NCBI GenBank assembly: GCA_013215095.1
Contig: JABSPM010000088.1
Coordinates: 20,937 to 84,936, forward strand
Length of the DNA stretch: 64,000 nt
Direction: 5' to 3'
DNA from: Flavobacteriaceae bacterium
GTDB lineage: Bacteria; Bacteroidota; Bacteroidia; Flavobacteriales; Flavobacteriaceae
Position numbers and translations under genes: made by a program. This document shows positions 17,835 to 26,934 of the stretch, in pieces. Each line of letters begins with the position of its first letter. The stretch's first letter is position 1. The notes under the pieces are model-generated. The model was not told the origin of the DNA, made no database searches, and worked only from the letters and a program-made list of their open reading frames with translations.

Positions 17835-20534
17835 TTAGAATTTATAACGCAAACTTACATTCCAAGTTCTACCAAATCCAAAGAACCCTTGGTTTGCCGT
17901 ATCAATACCTTTGTACGTAACTCCAGAGGCATCTTCATCCCCTTCTTGTATATTAGATCTCAACTCAGACAAGTACACATTATCAAATATGTTATTGATG
18001 TTTACTCTAAAATTTAAAGATTTATCCTTGTCTTTTCCTAATTCTAATTTGTAAGATACACCAGCATCCACTAAATTGTAGCTTGGCAATTCTAAATTAC
18101 TACTTACAGCTCCAACATTTGCATATAACTTATCGTAGTATCTAAAATCAGCATCTATAGATAGGTTTTTCACTATATTATAATCTGCACCTAACCCTAA
18201 AGTAAATTGTGCAGCATCACCAACTTCGCCACCATCGATATCTTCCTCTTCTGTGCTTTCTATATTTTGCTCATCATCTCTAATTTGAGTTACAACTGTG
18301 CCTTTATACTTCCAATCACCAACTGATACAAATCCTTTAACTTTCAATACATCCATTGGTTTCGCTGTAAAATCTAACTCTACCCCTTGGTGAAGTTGCT
18401 CAACCCCAAAATTAGTCCTGTATTTTAACACGCCATCTTCAACAAACGAACTACCTTCAACTCTATCTTTCCATTGTGTTCTATATAAATTTAGGTTTGC
18501 AGAAAAGAATTCACTCTTGAATGCATAACCTGCCTCCAAACCAAAAATAGTTTCATTTTCTGCTAAAGGAAATCTTTGGTTTGTATATTCAGGAAAGATG
18601 TTATCAAAAAATGGTTGTCTACTATATAATCCTGTATTTGCATAAACATGATGAGCCTCTGTAAATTTATAACTCCCACCTAATTTTAAATTGTAACCAA
18701 ACTCAGAAACTTTCTCAGAATCTGTTCCTGCTGTAATTTCATCTGGTAATGGCGTTGTAGTTCCTTGCGATGATGTACCGTTTATCAAATCGGCATCCGC
18801 ATATTGATAATAATCAAAACGCTGATACCATTGATTATTAACAGCACCTTGGAAAAATGCTGAGAACTCATCTTTAGAATATTCAAGTTGTCCAAACACT
18901 CCTCCATAAGAAATACGCTCCGCTGTATCATAAGCGATTCTATCTTCACGATCTATGTTGGCAAATAATGCCGACCACGGATTTGCAGACATAGACTCTG
19001 AAGTTTCAACAAACTTATAATCGCCATAACTTCCATAAATTTGGTGATTGTTATTTTGATCTATTAAACCGATTTCTTCTCTCCAAGAGCTTAAGCCATG
19101 AAAATCTTCTACAATTCTAAAGTGCTCGCCAAAATAAGTTCTTACATCAAATCCTATATTAAAAGTCAAGTTTTCAGTAATCGTATTTTCTAAATTAGAC
19201 ACTACGCCATACCAGTTATGCATGTTCATAGAAGAACGTGTAATATAACCTCCACCAGCTGTATAATATCCTCCTGCTCCATTTTCCACGCTATTATTAA
19301 AGGCATATATTGCATCATAATCTATTTGCCCGTCTGGTGTTGCATCGCCTTGGTCACCTCTTGGTCCAGTTCCTCCACCACGACCCCAAGACGCATATAA
19401 TACAGTAGATATTTCAGTCTTTTCATTTATTTTGAAATCCCAGTTTAAATTTGCAATTGGTTTATGATAGAAATTTCTTCTAGAAGTCATATACTCGCCT
19501 CCATAAGTTCCCCAATTACTATTAAAACGTCGTCCTCTTTCAAGATAAGTACCAATCTCTTCTGAAAACGCTTGATCATGTCGTTGAGGTGCACCAGTTA
19601 ATAAGAAATTAAAATTATGCTTATCATTTGGCGTATAACCCAAAGAAAAGAAGTATGTCTGTCCTTCTCCAAAAGTACCATCCATGTAACCATCACCTTG
19701 CCAATGCGATAACATAAAAGAAGCACCCCATCCTTTTTCGTTTTTTCCTGTATTATACATTACCGTTGTTTTAAGATAATCATCATTTGCAATTCCTGCA
19801 TACATATATCCACCTTCGGTTTTATTAGTCGTTCTCATCACAAAATTCACAGTACCTCCTACAGAAGAAATTGCTAATTTTGAAGCTCCAAGTCCTCTTT
19901 GGATTTGCACCGCAGCCGCAATGTCATTAATTCCTGACCAGTTAGACCAGTACATTCTACCATCTTCCATACCATTAATAGGTTGCCCGTTTAATAAATA
20001 CGCCGTATTTGTTTGATCAAAACCACGTACATTAATTCTAGAATCTCCAAATCCTCCTGTTTGACCAGCTACATAAACAGATGGTGTATTTACCAATGTC
20101 ATTGTTACATCTTGTGCTCCAATTTTATTTTGGATTTCACTCGCTTTAATAGTAGATACTGCTACAGGTGTTTTTCTGTCTTCAGCCAAATCAATAACCC
20201 CTGTACCAACAATCACTATTTCATCTAAAGAATTATCTGCTGATAAGGCAACATTACTAAGGTTTGTATTTCCATTAAAAGCTACAGTTACTGTAGCGTA
20301 ACCCACAAAAGAAATCACAATCTCACCTGAGGATGATTGCGTCTTTAATGTAAACTTCCCATCAAAATCAGTTGTCGTTCCGTTTTGAGTTCCTTTTTCA
20401 ATAACGTTGGCTCCAGGAAGCGGAGCATTAAGATCAGAATCCATAACAGTTCCTGTAACTGTACTTTGTGACATTGCTGCGGTAGAAGTAAACATTACTA
20501 CAGCGACTAACAAAAATTGAGTAATTTTTCTCAT
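17835..20534 (-). CDS. TonB-dependent receptor with carboxypeptidase-like N-domain
   Basis: 899 residues. A signal peptide (MRKITQFLLVAVVMFTSTAAMSQ) is followed by a carboxypeptidase-regulatory-like domain (TVTGTVMDSDLNAPLPGANV, TDFDGKFTL). A TonB-box-like DEIVIVGTG comes near residue 107, then a plug domain (DSRINVRGFDQTNTAYLLNG) and a barrel ending WNVSLRYKF. It is monocistronic: no SusD-like or other lipoprotein gene follows, and a terminator lies immediately downstream. The ligand is unknown. The upstream region has a -7 element and an adjacent perfect inverted repeat, which suggests specific regulation. Confidence 0.9.
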   Translation of the reverse strand: MRKITQFLLVAVVMFTSTAAMSQSTVTGTVMDSDLNAPLPGANVIEKGTQNGTTTDFDGKFTLKTQSSSGEIVISFVGYATVTVAFNGNTNLSNVALSADNSLDEIVIVGTGVIDLAEDRKTPVAVSTIKASEIQNKIGAQDVTMTLVNTPSVYVAGQTGGFGDSRINVRGFDQTNTAYLLNGQPINGMEDGRMYWSNWSGINDIAAAVQIQRGLGASKLAISSVGGTVNFVMRTTNKTEGGYMYAGIANDDYLKTTVMYNTGKNEKGWGASFMLSHWQGDGYMDGTFGEGQTYFFSLGYTPNDKHNFNFLLTGAPQRHDQAFSEEIGTYLERGRRFNSNWGTYGGEYMTSRRNFYHKPIANLNWDFKINEKTEISTVLYASWGRGGGTGPRGDQGDATPDGQIDYDAIYAFNNSVENGAGGYYTAGGGYITRSSMNMHNWYGVVSNLENTITENLTFNIGFDVRTYFGEHFRIVEDFHGLSSWREEIGLIDQNNNHQIYGSYGDYKFVETSESMSANPWSALFANIDREDRIAYDTAERISYGGVFGQLEYSKDEFSAFFQGAVNNQWYQRFDYYQYADADLINGTSSQGTTTPLPDEITAGTDSEKVSEFGYNLKLGGSYKFTEAHHVYANTGLYSRQPFFDNIFPEYTNQRFPLAENETIFGLEAGYAFKSEFFSANLNLYRTQWKDRVEGSSFVEDGVLKYRTNFGVEQLHQGVELDFTAKPMDVLKVKGFVSVGDWKYKGTVVTQIRDDEQNIESTEEEDIDGGEVGDAAQFTLGLGADYNIVKNLSIDADFRYYDKLYANVGAVSSNLELPSYNLVDAGVSYKLELGKDKDKSLNFRVNINNIFDNVYLSELRSNIQEGDEDASGVTYKGIDTANQGFFGFGRTWNVSLRYKF

Positions 20535-20565
20535 TTTAAATTAAAATTGGTTTTAATATTTTTGG

Positions 20566-20573
20566 CAAAACTA
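20566..20573 (-). promoter_or_regulatory. Candidate -7 element for the second TonB receptor gene
   Basis: Minus-strand TAGTTTTG matches TAnnTTTG, 32 bases before the start codon. Confidence 0.5.
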
Positions 20574-20581
20574 CATAATAA

Positions 20582-20598
20582 TTCACATTTTATGTGAA
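20582..20598. promoter_or_regulatory. Perfect inverted repeat just upstream of the receptor promoter
   Basis: TTCACAT-TTT-ATGTGAA is a perfect 7-bp inverted repeat with a 3-base centre. It covers roughly the -16 to -33 zone of the receptor promoter and is therefore a candidate operator or activator site. The regulator is not known. Confidence 0.45.
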
Positions 20599-20693
20599 CT
20601 AAATGTTAAGAAAATTTTTCTGAATTAAAATCACACATCTTAACAAAACACTGATTATCAATACAACTAAGACTTGTGTTTTCTATTTCACAA

Positions 20694-22340
20694 CTAATGT
20701 GTTAAATTTTTGAAGATATCTATTAACTTTCTAGTTGAAGCGTCATGTTTGTTAATTTCCGATGTTTGAATTTCCTTAAGAATTCTACCTTCTAATTGCT
20801 TACCAAGTTCTACTCCAAATTGGTCATAACTAAAAATATTCCAAATGACACCCTGAACAAATATCTTATGCTCATACATTGCTATAAGTTTACCTAAGCT
20901 TTCTGGTGTTAATTGATCTATTAAGATTGTCGTTGTTGGTTTGTTGCCTTCAAATGTTTTAAATGGGGTTAATTGACCAATCTTATCGTCATTAATCTTA
21001 AGACGCTCTAATTCAAACAATACCTCATCACCTGTTTTACCTTTTAATAGTGCCTCTGTTTGCGCAAAACAACTAGACATTAACTTATTTTGATGCACTT
21101 TATTACCATAAAGTGAATTGGCAAACCCAATAAAATCTGCCGGAATTAATTTTGTACCTTGATGAATAAGCTGAAAAAAGGCGTGCTGTGCATTTGTTCC
21201 AGGAGCACCCCAAATAATATTACCCGTTTGAAAGCTCGCTGCTTTACCATTTCGCATTACCTGTTTTCCATTACTTTCCATAATGGCTTGTTGTAAATAT
21301 GCTGAAAAGGAATTCAAATGCTGAGAATAAGGAATGATTGCCTCCGTTTCTGCTTTAAAAAAATTATTATACCAGATACTTATAAAACTTAATATTACAG
21401 GTATATTGGCATCAAAAGAACGTGTTCTAAAGTGCTTATCCATTTTATAGCCACCATGAAGCAGTGCCTCATAATTACTATAACCTAAAGCCAGACTTAT
21501 ACTTAAACCTACCGCACTCCACAATGAAAATCTGCCACCAACCCAATTCCACATTGGGAATATATTCTCTTGATCAATACCGAATTTTTTCACCAATTCA
21601 CTATTTGATGATACGGCTACAAAATGTGTTGCTATATCCGCTTCTGAAGCTTGCTCCAAAAACCATTGTTTCACTGTATTTGCATTAGTGATTGTTTCTT
21701 GCGTACTAAAACTTTTTGAAACGATTATAAATAGCGTTGTTTCAGGGTTCAATTGCTCTAAAATTTCAAACACATGATCTCCATCAACATTATGTATATA
21801 ATGCGTGTTTAAATGATTCTTGTAGTACTTTAGAGCCTCTACAACCATTGACGGCCCAAGGTTTGAGCCTCCTATTCCAATACTTACAATGTCTGTAAAT
21901 GCTTTATTGGTAAAGCCTTTTTTCTCTCCATCTACAACGGCATTTGTAAATGCTTCAATCTTTGCTCTTACCTTATAAATCTGTGGTACCACATCATTGT
22001 TATCCACATATATCTTAGCACTTTTCGGCGCTCTTAATGCGGTGTGCAATACAGCACGTTCTTCTGTTTCATTAATTCTATCGCCTTCAAAATAACGTTC
22101 TATTGCGTCTTTTAGCCCCACAGTCTCAGCTAATATTTCAAAAAGGTGTAAAGTTTGGGCCGTTATCCTATTTTTTGAATAATCTACATAGAAATCCTCC
22201 CATTGCATTGAAAGCGTCTTTGCCCTATCGTTATCCTGTGCAAACCAATCTTTCATATGCGCATCTTTAACGCTATCAAAGTGGGTTTTTAAAGCTTCCC
22301 AAGCTTTGGTTTTTGTTGGATCGACAGACTGTAATGCCAT
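20694..22340 (-). CDS. pgi: Glucose-6-phosphate isomerase
   Basis: 548 residues, the standard length for bacterial/eukaryotic PGI. It interconverts glucose-6-phosphate and fructose-6-phosphate in the cytosol. Visible signatures are SIGIGGSNLGPSMVVEALK (sugar-phosphate binding), FIIVSKSFSTQETITNA, VGGRFSLWSAVGLSI, ESNGK, WGAPGTNAQHAFFQLIHQG and EHKIFVQGVIWNI. It starts one base after the stop of the M23 peptidase gene, so it is the last gene of a DUF3108/tryptophan dioxygenase/M23/pgi run. Confidence 0.97.
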   Translation of the reverse strand: MALQSVDPTKTKAWEALKTHFDSVKDAHMKDWFAQDNDRAKTLSMQWEDFYVDYSKNRITAQTLHLFEILAETVGLKDAIERYFEGDRINETEERAVLHTALRAPKSAKIYVDNNDVVPQIYKVRAKIEAFTNAVVDGEKKGFTNKAFTDIVSIGIGGSNLGPSMVVEALKYYKNHLNTHYIHNVDGDHVFEILEQLNPETTLFIIVSKSFSTQETITNANTVKQWFLEQASEADIATHFVAVSSNSELVKKFGIDQENIFPMWNWVGGRFSLWSAVGLSISLALGYSNYEALLHGGYKMDKHFRTRSFDANIPVILSFISIWYNNFFKAETEAIIPYSQHLNSFSAYLQQAIMESNGKQVMRNGKAASFQTGNIIWGAPGTNAQHAFFQLIHQGTKLIPADFIGFANSLYGNKVHQNKLMSSCFAQTEALLKGKTGDEVLFELERLKINDDKIGQLTPFKTFEGNKPTTTILIDQLTPESLGKLIAMYEHKIFVQGVIWNIFSYDQFGVELGKQLEGRILKEIQTSEINKHDASTRKLIDIFKNLTH

Positions 22341-22341
22341 T

Positions 22342-23628
22342 TTAATGCTCTAATTGTGTGATTGTAGATTCTGATAATTCTTCGTGAATAGGCTCTGGAT
22401 ATGTAACAGCATCTATACGTGCTTTTAAAGGTTCAATATAGGTTTTATATTTAGCTTTTAATGTATCTGGAATTGCTTCTGCTGCAGGTAACTTTTGCTT
22501 GAATGGATCAACTTGTTCTCCATTTTTCCAAAAACGATAACATACGTGAGGTCCTCCTGTATTACCAGTCATTCCTACCCAGCCAATAACGTCTCCTTGT
22601 TTTACATAATCTCCTTTTTTTACATTTTGGGCTTTCATATGTAAATACTGTGTACTATAAGTCGAATTGTGTTTGATTTTGACATATTTGCCATTACCTC
22701 CACGTCGTGTTGATTCTGTGACCGTTCCATTTGCGGTAGCAATAATTGGGGTTCCTATAGCAGCAGCAAAGTCAGTTCCTTTGTGTGGTCTTATTTTATT
22801 ACCATAATATGCTATTCTTCTATTCAGATTATAACGCGAAGAAATTCTATACTTAAATTTTATTGGAGAAGTTAAAAACGTTCGACGTAGACTATTCGCA
22901 TTTTCATCAAAATAATCTTCGACCTGGCGTGTTTCATCTACCATAAATTTAAAAGCATATAAGGGTTCGTTTTTATGCTCAAAATAGGTCGCATCAATAC
23001 TTTCAATTCCTGCATGAATACTATCTTCAATAAAACGTTGTTTATATAAAATTTTAAAACGATCTCCTTTTTGAAGCTTATAAAAATCTAAAGTCCAAGC
23101 ATAAACATCTGCCACATTATATGTTAAATCTGTAGGCAACCCGAGATTATCCATAGTTTCAGAAAAACTAGATTCTATAACACCTGATGCTTCCTTCTCA
23201 ACAATCGTAATAGGCTTTCTTTCTTTGTAAACCACAATAGAATCACAAAATTCAATCACCACATACTCTACTTTATTTAATTGATAAATAAAACTTTGCG
23301 GCTGTTGCAACGTGTCTTTGCTACAGAGCAACATATATGGTTTTCCTATTTGTAGTTTTCTTATATCAAAGGAGTCTTTAGCTTTTTCTGCAATTTGAAA
23401 TATTTTTGGATAACCCAGTCGGTTTCGTTCTAAAATTTCCCCAAAACTATCCCCATTTTTTATGGTATCTCTTATTACTTTGAAGTTATTAAGGTTATAC
23501 CCAAACTCTATAACTTCTTTAAAATTTGATGCTATATACTTTTTTGATGCACCCGTTGTTTTATTAGTATCACAAGCAAAAAAACAAATACATATAACAA
23601 GTACCCCTAAAAATTTAAAACGCTTCAT
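22342..23628 (-). CDS. M23 family peptidoglycan metallopeptidase lipoprotein
   Basis: 428 residues. The N-terminus is a lipoprotein signal (MKRFKFLGVLVICICFFAC, Cys about 19). A LysM-like or linker region follows (GDSFGEILERNRLGYP), and the M23 domain occupies about residues 280-370. Zinc/catalytic motifs are HKGTDFAAAIGTP (H-x3-D), YLHM and GGPHVCYRFW. Where lysostaphin-type enzymes have HxH, this protein has His-Val-Cys, so a cysteine would be the third zinc ligand. I believe related Bacteroidota proteins share this. It likely cuts peptide cross-links in the periplasm. It begins 20 bases after the tryptophan dioxygenase gene and ends 1 base before pgi. Confidence 0.88.
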   Translation of the reverse strand: MKRFKFLGVLVICICFFACDTNKTTGASKKYIASNFKEVIEFGYNLNNFKVIRDTIKNGDSFGEILERNRLGYPKIFQIAEKAKDSFDIRKLQIGKPYMLLCSKDTLQQPQSFIYQLNKVEYVVIEFCDSIVVYKERKPITIVEKEASGVIESSFSETMDNLGLPTDLTYNVADVYAWTLDFYKLQKGDRFKILYKQRFIEDSIHAGIESIDATYFEHKNEPLYAFKFMVDETRQVEDYFDENANSLRRTFLTSPIKFKYRISSRYNLNRRIAYYGNKIRPHKGTDFAAAIGTPIIATANGTVTESTRRGGNGKYVKIKHNSTYSTQYLHMKAQNVKKGDYVKQGDVIGWVGMTGNTGGPHVCYRFWKNGEQVDPFKQKLPAAEAIPDTLKAKYKTYIEPLKARIDAVTYPEPIHEELSESTITQLEH

Positions 23629-23648
23629 TATAAATATTTCCTTAATAG

Positions 23649-24581
23649 TTAAAGGTTCATTCCCCAGTTATCTTTTTCTTCTTGGGTCCAAAGTTCAGGA
23701 AAAAATATTCTTTTTTGGTATTTTGGATGCATATATTTTTGCCAATCACTACCTCCAGTTGCTTCACCACCACCATCTGGCCCTAAAATATAATGTTTAG
23801 CGGCATTATAATGCGCCATCACCCAAGTAATATTCACGGTATAATCATAATGTCTCATGGCTTTTACGAGATTTTGATTTTGTTGATCTTCTTGAGGCAA
23901 TTCTTTAAATCTAGACCAAAGGTTTTTGGTGTTATAAACCTTCATAAAGGTAATGAACTCCTCTTTGTATCGCATTTCAAAATTAACCAGTAATTTTGAC
24001 TTTTCACCAGTTTTATAATCTTTCCCAGCAGCTTGCCAATATAAATGTTCAAAAGCATGTTCAAAAGGTGTATTTCTATCAATAGTGGCTCTAAATCTAT
24101 TATCTATTAGGTTTATAAGCTCCGTTGAAGCAAATTCAATCTTTCTATATTGACCGCTTTGAAAGCCACTTGCAGGAGTTAAAGTGTGTCTAAATTTATT
24201 ATACTGAGCACGATCCATACCTTTTTTCATAATATCAAAAGAGGTCGTTAACATATCAAAATAACGGCTAATACGCATAAGTCTTTCTTCAAAAAAGTTG
24301 ACATCTAGATCTTTTTTTTCTGCAAGCTGACGTATTTCCCAAAGAATCATTTTAAACAATAATTCATTAATTTGATGATAGGTAATAAATACCATTTCAT
24401 CTGGAAAGGTTGTGCGTTGTATTTGCAAACCTAGCAAGGCATCGGTCTGAATATAATCCCAATAGGTAATAGAATTTGAATACAAAAGTCCTTCTAGATA
24501 GTGTTCTGTATTTTCGCTTTCAGCATCATATTTTTTCTGTATCTCATGTAGTAAGTTTGCGTAATCTGGTTGGTCTGACAT
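23649..24581 (-). CDS. Tryptophan 2,3-dioxygenase family protein
   Basis: 310 residues of the haem-dependent tryptophan dioxygenase fold, which converts L-tryptophan to N-formylkynurenine. Signatures are SNSITYWDYIQTDALLGLQ and MVFITYHQINELLFKMILWE near the N-terminus, TLTPASGFQSGQYR in the middle, and MAHYNAAKHYILG, TGGSDWQKYM and FFPELW at the end. The match is to the divergent Bacteroidota branch, so the substrate is probable rather than certain. It starts 1 base after the DUF3108 gene. The tyrosine-degradation genes lie just upstream, giving a local aromatic amino-acid theme. Confidence 0.88.
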   Translation of the reverse strand: MSDQPDYANLLHEIQKKYDAESENTEHYLEGLLYSNSITYWDYIQTDALLGLQIQRTTFPDEMVFITYHQINELLFKMILWEIRQLAEKKDLDVNFFEERLMRISRYFDMLTTSFDIMKKGMDRAQYNKFRHTLTPASGFQSGQYRKIEFASTELINLIDNRFRATIDRNTPFEHAFEHLYWQAAGKDYKTGEKSKLLVNFEMRYKEEFITFMKVYNTKNLWSRFKELPQEDQQNQNLVKAMRHYDYTVNITWVMAHYNAAKHYILGPDGGGEATGGSDWQKYMHPKYQKRIFFPELWTQEEKDNWGMNL

Positions 24582-24582
24582 A

Positions 24583-25359
24583 TTAAAATTTTATGTTGAA
24601 TGGATGTTTTAATCCTTTAAAAGCTATTAAATCTGCTCTTAAAGAACCAACGGCTAAATCTGCTTTTACCTTTAGTGGTATTTTATTCTCATCAGCACTT
24701 ACCCATAAGGTTAAACTTTCTTCTTCTTTAAACACTCGTCCTGCCATAACATAGGGTCTAAATTTTAAGCACTTGACTTTACCAAAATTCGTTTTTATAG
24801 TTTCCCTGCCTAAAAATTTAAGCTTAAATTTGAAATTCTCATAATCAAAAAACATATTTAAGCTTACTTCATCTCCAGACTTAATAGAAACGGTATCATA
24901 ATGGTTTCTAAGGTAATAAAAGGCAGATACCATGTCTTGTACATTAGGTTCAATATGTGTTGTGGTTTTCTTCTTTCTTTTAAGATTATTTACATGTGCC
25001 TTACCTAGATTATGATCAAAATGTATTTCTAAGTTCTTGGTATGTCCACCTTCATCAATATCTCTGACAAATTTATAAGGTAATCCCGTATGTTTATCAA
25101 AATAGCTTTCATAGCGATCTTCTACCTTAAAAAACCATTTTACAGCACCTACTGTAACGCCATTACCTATCACATGATATACAGACTTACCATTAAATAC
25201 GTCTTCTTTAACTTGCAATGTTGCTTCTCCAGCTTTCATCCAACCACTATAACTCATTTTAAATTTGAACCACTCTCCAGCTTCAAACGCAGATTGATCT
25301 TGCGCATTTGAAAACAGGATAAATAGAAAAGCTAAGCTAAGTAATATTGTGTTTTTCAT
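24583..25359 (-). CDS. DUF3108 domain protein, secreted
   Basis: 258 residues with a signal peptide (MKNTILLSLAFLFILFSNAQ). The DUF3108 pattern is clear: GEWFKFKMSYSGWMKAGEAT, NGVTVGAVKWFFKVEDRYES, DMVSAFYYLRN and PLKVKADLAVGSLRADLI. Such proteins are predicted beta-rich periplasmic proteins with no established function. It heads the run DUF3108, tryptophan dioxygenase, M23 peptidase, pgi and has its own -7 element and terminator-separated start. An AATTGTAA/TTACAATT inverted repeat lies just upstream. Confidence 0.85.
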   Translation of the reverse strand: MKNTILLSLAFLFILFSNAQDQSAFEAGEWFKFKMSYSGWMKAGEATLQVKEDVFNGKSVYHVIGNGVTVGAVKWFFKVEDRYESYFDKHTGLPYKFVRDIDEGGHTKNLEIHFDHNLGKAHVNNLKRKKKTTTHIEPNVQDMVSAFYYLRNHYDTVSIKSGDEVSLNMFFDYENFKFKLKFLGRETIKTNFGKVKCLKFRPYVMAGRVFKEEESLTLWVSADENKIPLKVKADLAVGSLRADLIAFKGLKHPFNIKF

Positions 25360-25368
25360 AGTGTGAAT

Positions 25369-25410
25369 AATTGTAATAGTTACGTTTTTACAATTACTAT
25401 TCCAAAAGTA
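25369..25410 (-). promoter_or_regulatory. Promoter region of DUF3108 gene with inverted repeat
   Basis: Minus-strand TACTTTTG at 25403-25410 matches TAnnTTTG. Between it and the start codon lies AATTGTAA (25369-25376), 11 bases, then TTACAATT (25388-25395), a perfect 8-bp inverted repeat that could bind a repressor. Confidence 0.45.
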
Positions 25411-25419
25411 TTAAAACAG

Positions 25420-25455
25420 AAAAACTCTGTGCACTATATCGACAGAGTTTTTTTG
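25420..25455. terminator. Intrinsic terminator after hppD
   Basis: AAAACTCTGT and ACAGAGTTTT flank an 11-base loop. A T-run follows on the plus strand and an A-run provides Us on the minus strand. It lies 20 bases after the HPPD stop and separates the HPPD unit from the DUF3108 run. Confidence 0.7.
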
Positions 25456-25475
25456 TTTTTTTTATTAAAATTTTG

Positions 25476-26636
25476 TTAAAGCGTCCCTCTATTGGCTTGT
25501 TCTCTCTCAATAGATTCGAAAAGCGCTTTAAAGTTTCCTGCTCCAAATCCTCTTGCACCCATTCTTTGAATGATTTCAAAAAACAAGGTTGGTCTATCTT
25601 CAACTGGCTTTGTAAAAATTTGAAGCAAATACCCTTCCTCATCGGCATCAATCATAATACCCAAATTCTTTAATTTTCCTATATCCTCTCTCAATTCATG
25701 GTCGTGCTCATGTAGTCTTCCAGGAACTGCTTTATAATAGGCTTCTGGTGGCGTTGACAAAAACTCTACTCCTCTTGCTCTCATTTGAGATACGGTACTA
25801 ATAATATCATCTGTTGCAACGGCAATATGCTGTACACCTGGACCTTCATAAAAATCTAAATACTCTTCAATTTGCGATCTTTTCTTTCCTTCAGCTGGCT
25901 CATTAATTGGAAATTTAATACGCCCATTTCCATTACTCATCACTTTACTCATTAGGGCTGAATATTCGGTATGAATTTGAGTATCATCAAAAGACAAGAA
26001 GTTTTCAAAACCCATAACATCTTCGTACCATTTCACCCATAAATTCATTTCGCCCCAACCTACATTACCAACCATATGGTCTATATATTTTAATCCTACT
26101 GCTGAAGGCTTATAATCGGATTCCCATGTTCTATAGCCTGGTAAGAAAGGTCCATTGTAGTTTTTGCGTTCAATAAACATATGAACTGTTTCTCCATAAG
26201 TATGAATTCCCGCTTTTACAATTTCTCCAAATTCATCTTCTTCTACGGTTGGCTCAAGATAAGGTTTGGCGCCTCTACTGGTTGTTTCTTCATAGGCACT
26301 GCGCACATCATCTACCCATAGTGCTACGAACTTTACACCATCGCCATGTTTTACAATATGATCATTAATTTCAGAACTACTATTTAGAGGGGTTGTTAAT
26401 ACCAATCTAATTTTATCTTGAACTAACACATAACTCACTCTATCTTTCAGACCTGTCTCCAACCCCGCATAAGCTAAAGATTGAAATCCAAATGCAGTTT
26501 TATAAAAATGAGCTGCCTGCTTCGCATTTCCTACATAAAACTCCACATAATCTGTTCCTAAAAGTGGCAAGAAGTCTTGCGCACCTTCAAATATTTTCTC
26601 TAAACCGTAGTTAATTGATTTTACTTCTTTTGCCAT
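25476..26636 (-). CDS. hppD: 4-hydroxyphenylpyruvate dioxygenase
   Basis: 386 residues of the vicinal-oxygen-chelate fold. It converts 4-hydroxyphenylpyruvate to homogentisate, the second step of tyrosine breakdown. The 2-His-1-Glu iron site is visible: His in YIDHMVGNV (about residue 185), His in PGVQHIAVATDDI (about 270) and Glu in PTLFFEIIQRMGARGFGAGN (about 350). The N-terminal non-catalytic VOC half is also present (FLPLLGTDYVEFYVGNAKQA). It lies about 300 bases after the homogentisate dioxygenase gene, in the same direction. Confidence 0.96.
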   Translation of the reverse strand: MAKEVKSINYGLEKIFEGAQDFLPLLGTDYVEFYVGNAKQAAHFYKTAFGFQSLAYAGLETGLKDRVSYVLVQDKIRLVLTTPLNSSSEINDHIVKHGDGVKFVALWVDDVRSAYEETTSRGAKPYLEPTVEEDEFGEIVKAGIHTYGETVHMFIERKNYNGPFLPGYRTWESDYKPSAVGLKYIDHMVGNVGWGEMNLWVKWYEDVMGFENFLSFDDTQIHTEYSALMSKVMSNGNGRIKFPINEPAEGKKRSQIEEYLDFYEGPGVQHIAVATDDIISTVSQMRARGVEFLSTPPEAYYKAVPGRLHEHDHELREDIGKLKNLGIMIDADEEGYLLQIFTKPVEDRPTLFFEIIQRMGARGFGAGNFKALFESIEREQANRGTL

Positions 26637-26934
26637 GATATTCGATGATTAGTTGATTTGTTCTTTGATATTTTACAGCATTGCATATTCGCCTATTAAC
26701 TTTATTTTAAAGTAACTCTTTCAAATCATTGCAATATTCTGATTTTATCTTCTATTAATCCTTTATTATTGGGTTATTCCTTTGATTATACAAATGGTCT
26801 AAAAACATGCTTTATTTTTCTGCTTCATTTACAGCTATTCTCTCAATGAAAGCATCTACTTTTCGTACTAAATTTTGGTTGTACTGCGTATTTACAATAC
26901 GTGCGTTTACGCTCGAGTTAATTCTATGCTATTA
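26637..26934. other. hmgA-hppD spacer with a possible coding remnant
   Basis: This is an unusually long gap inside a metabolic pair. On the minus strand, 26812-26934 stays open directly after three consecutive hmgA-frame stops and reads like a protein C-terminus (NTQYNQNLVRKVDAFIERI, VNEAEK-stop). It has no usable start codon. It may be the 3' remnant of a lost gene between hmgA and hppD. The rest of the spacer must hold the hppD promoter, but I see no exact TAnnTTTG element. Confidence 0.35.
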
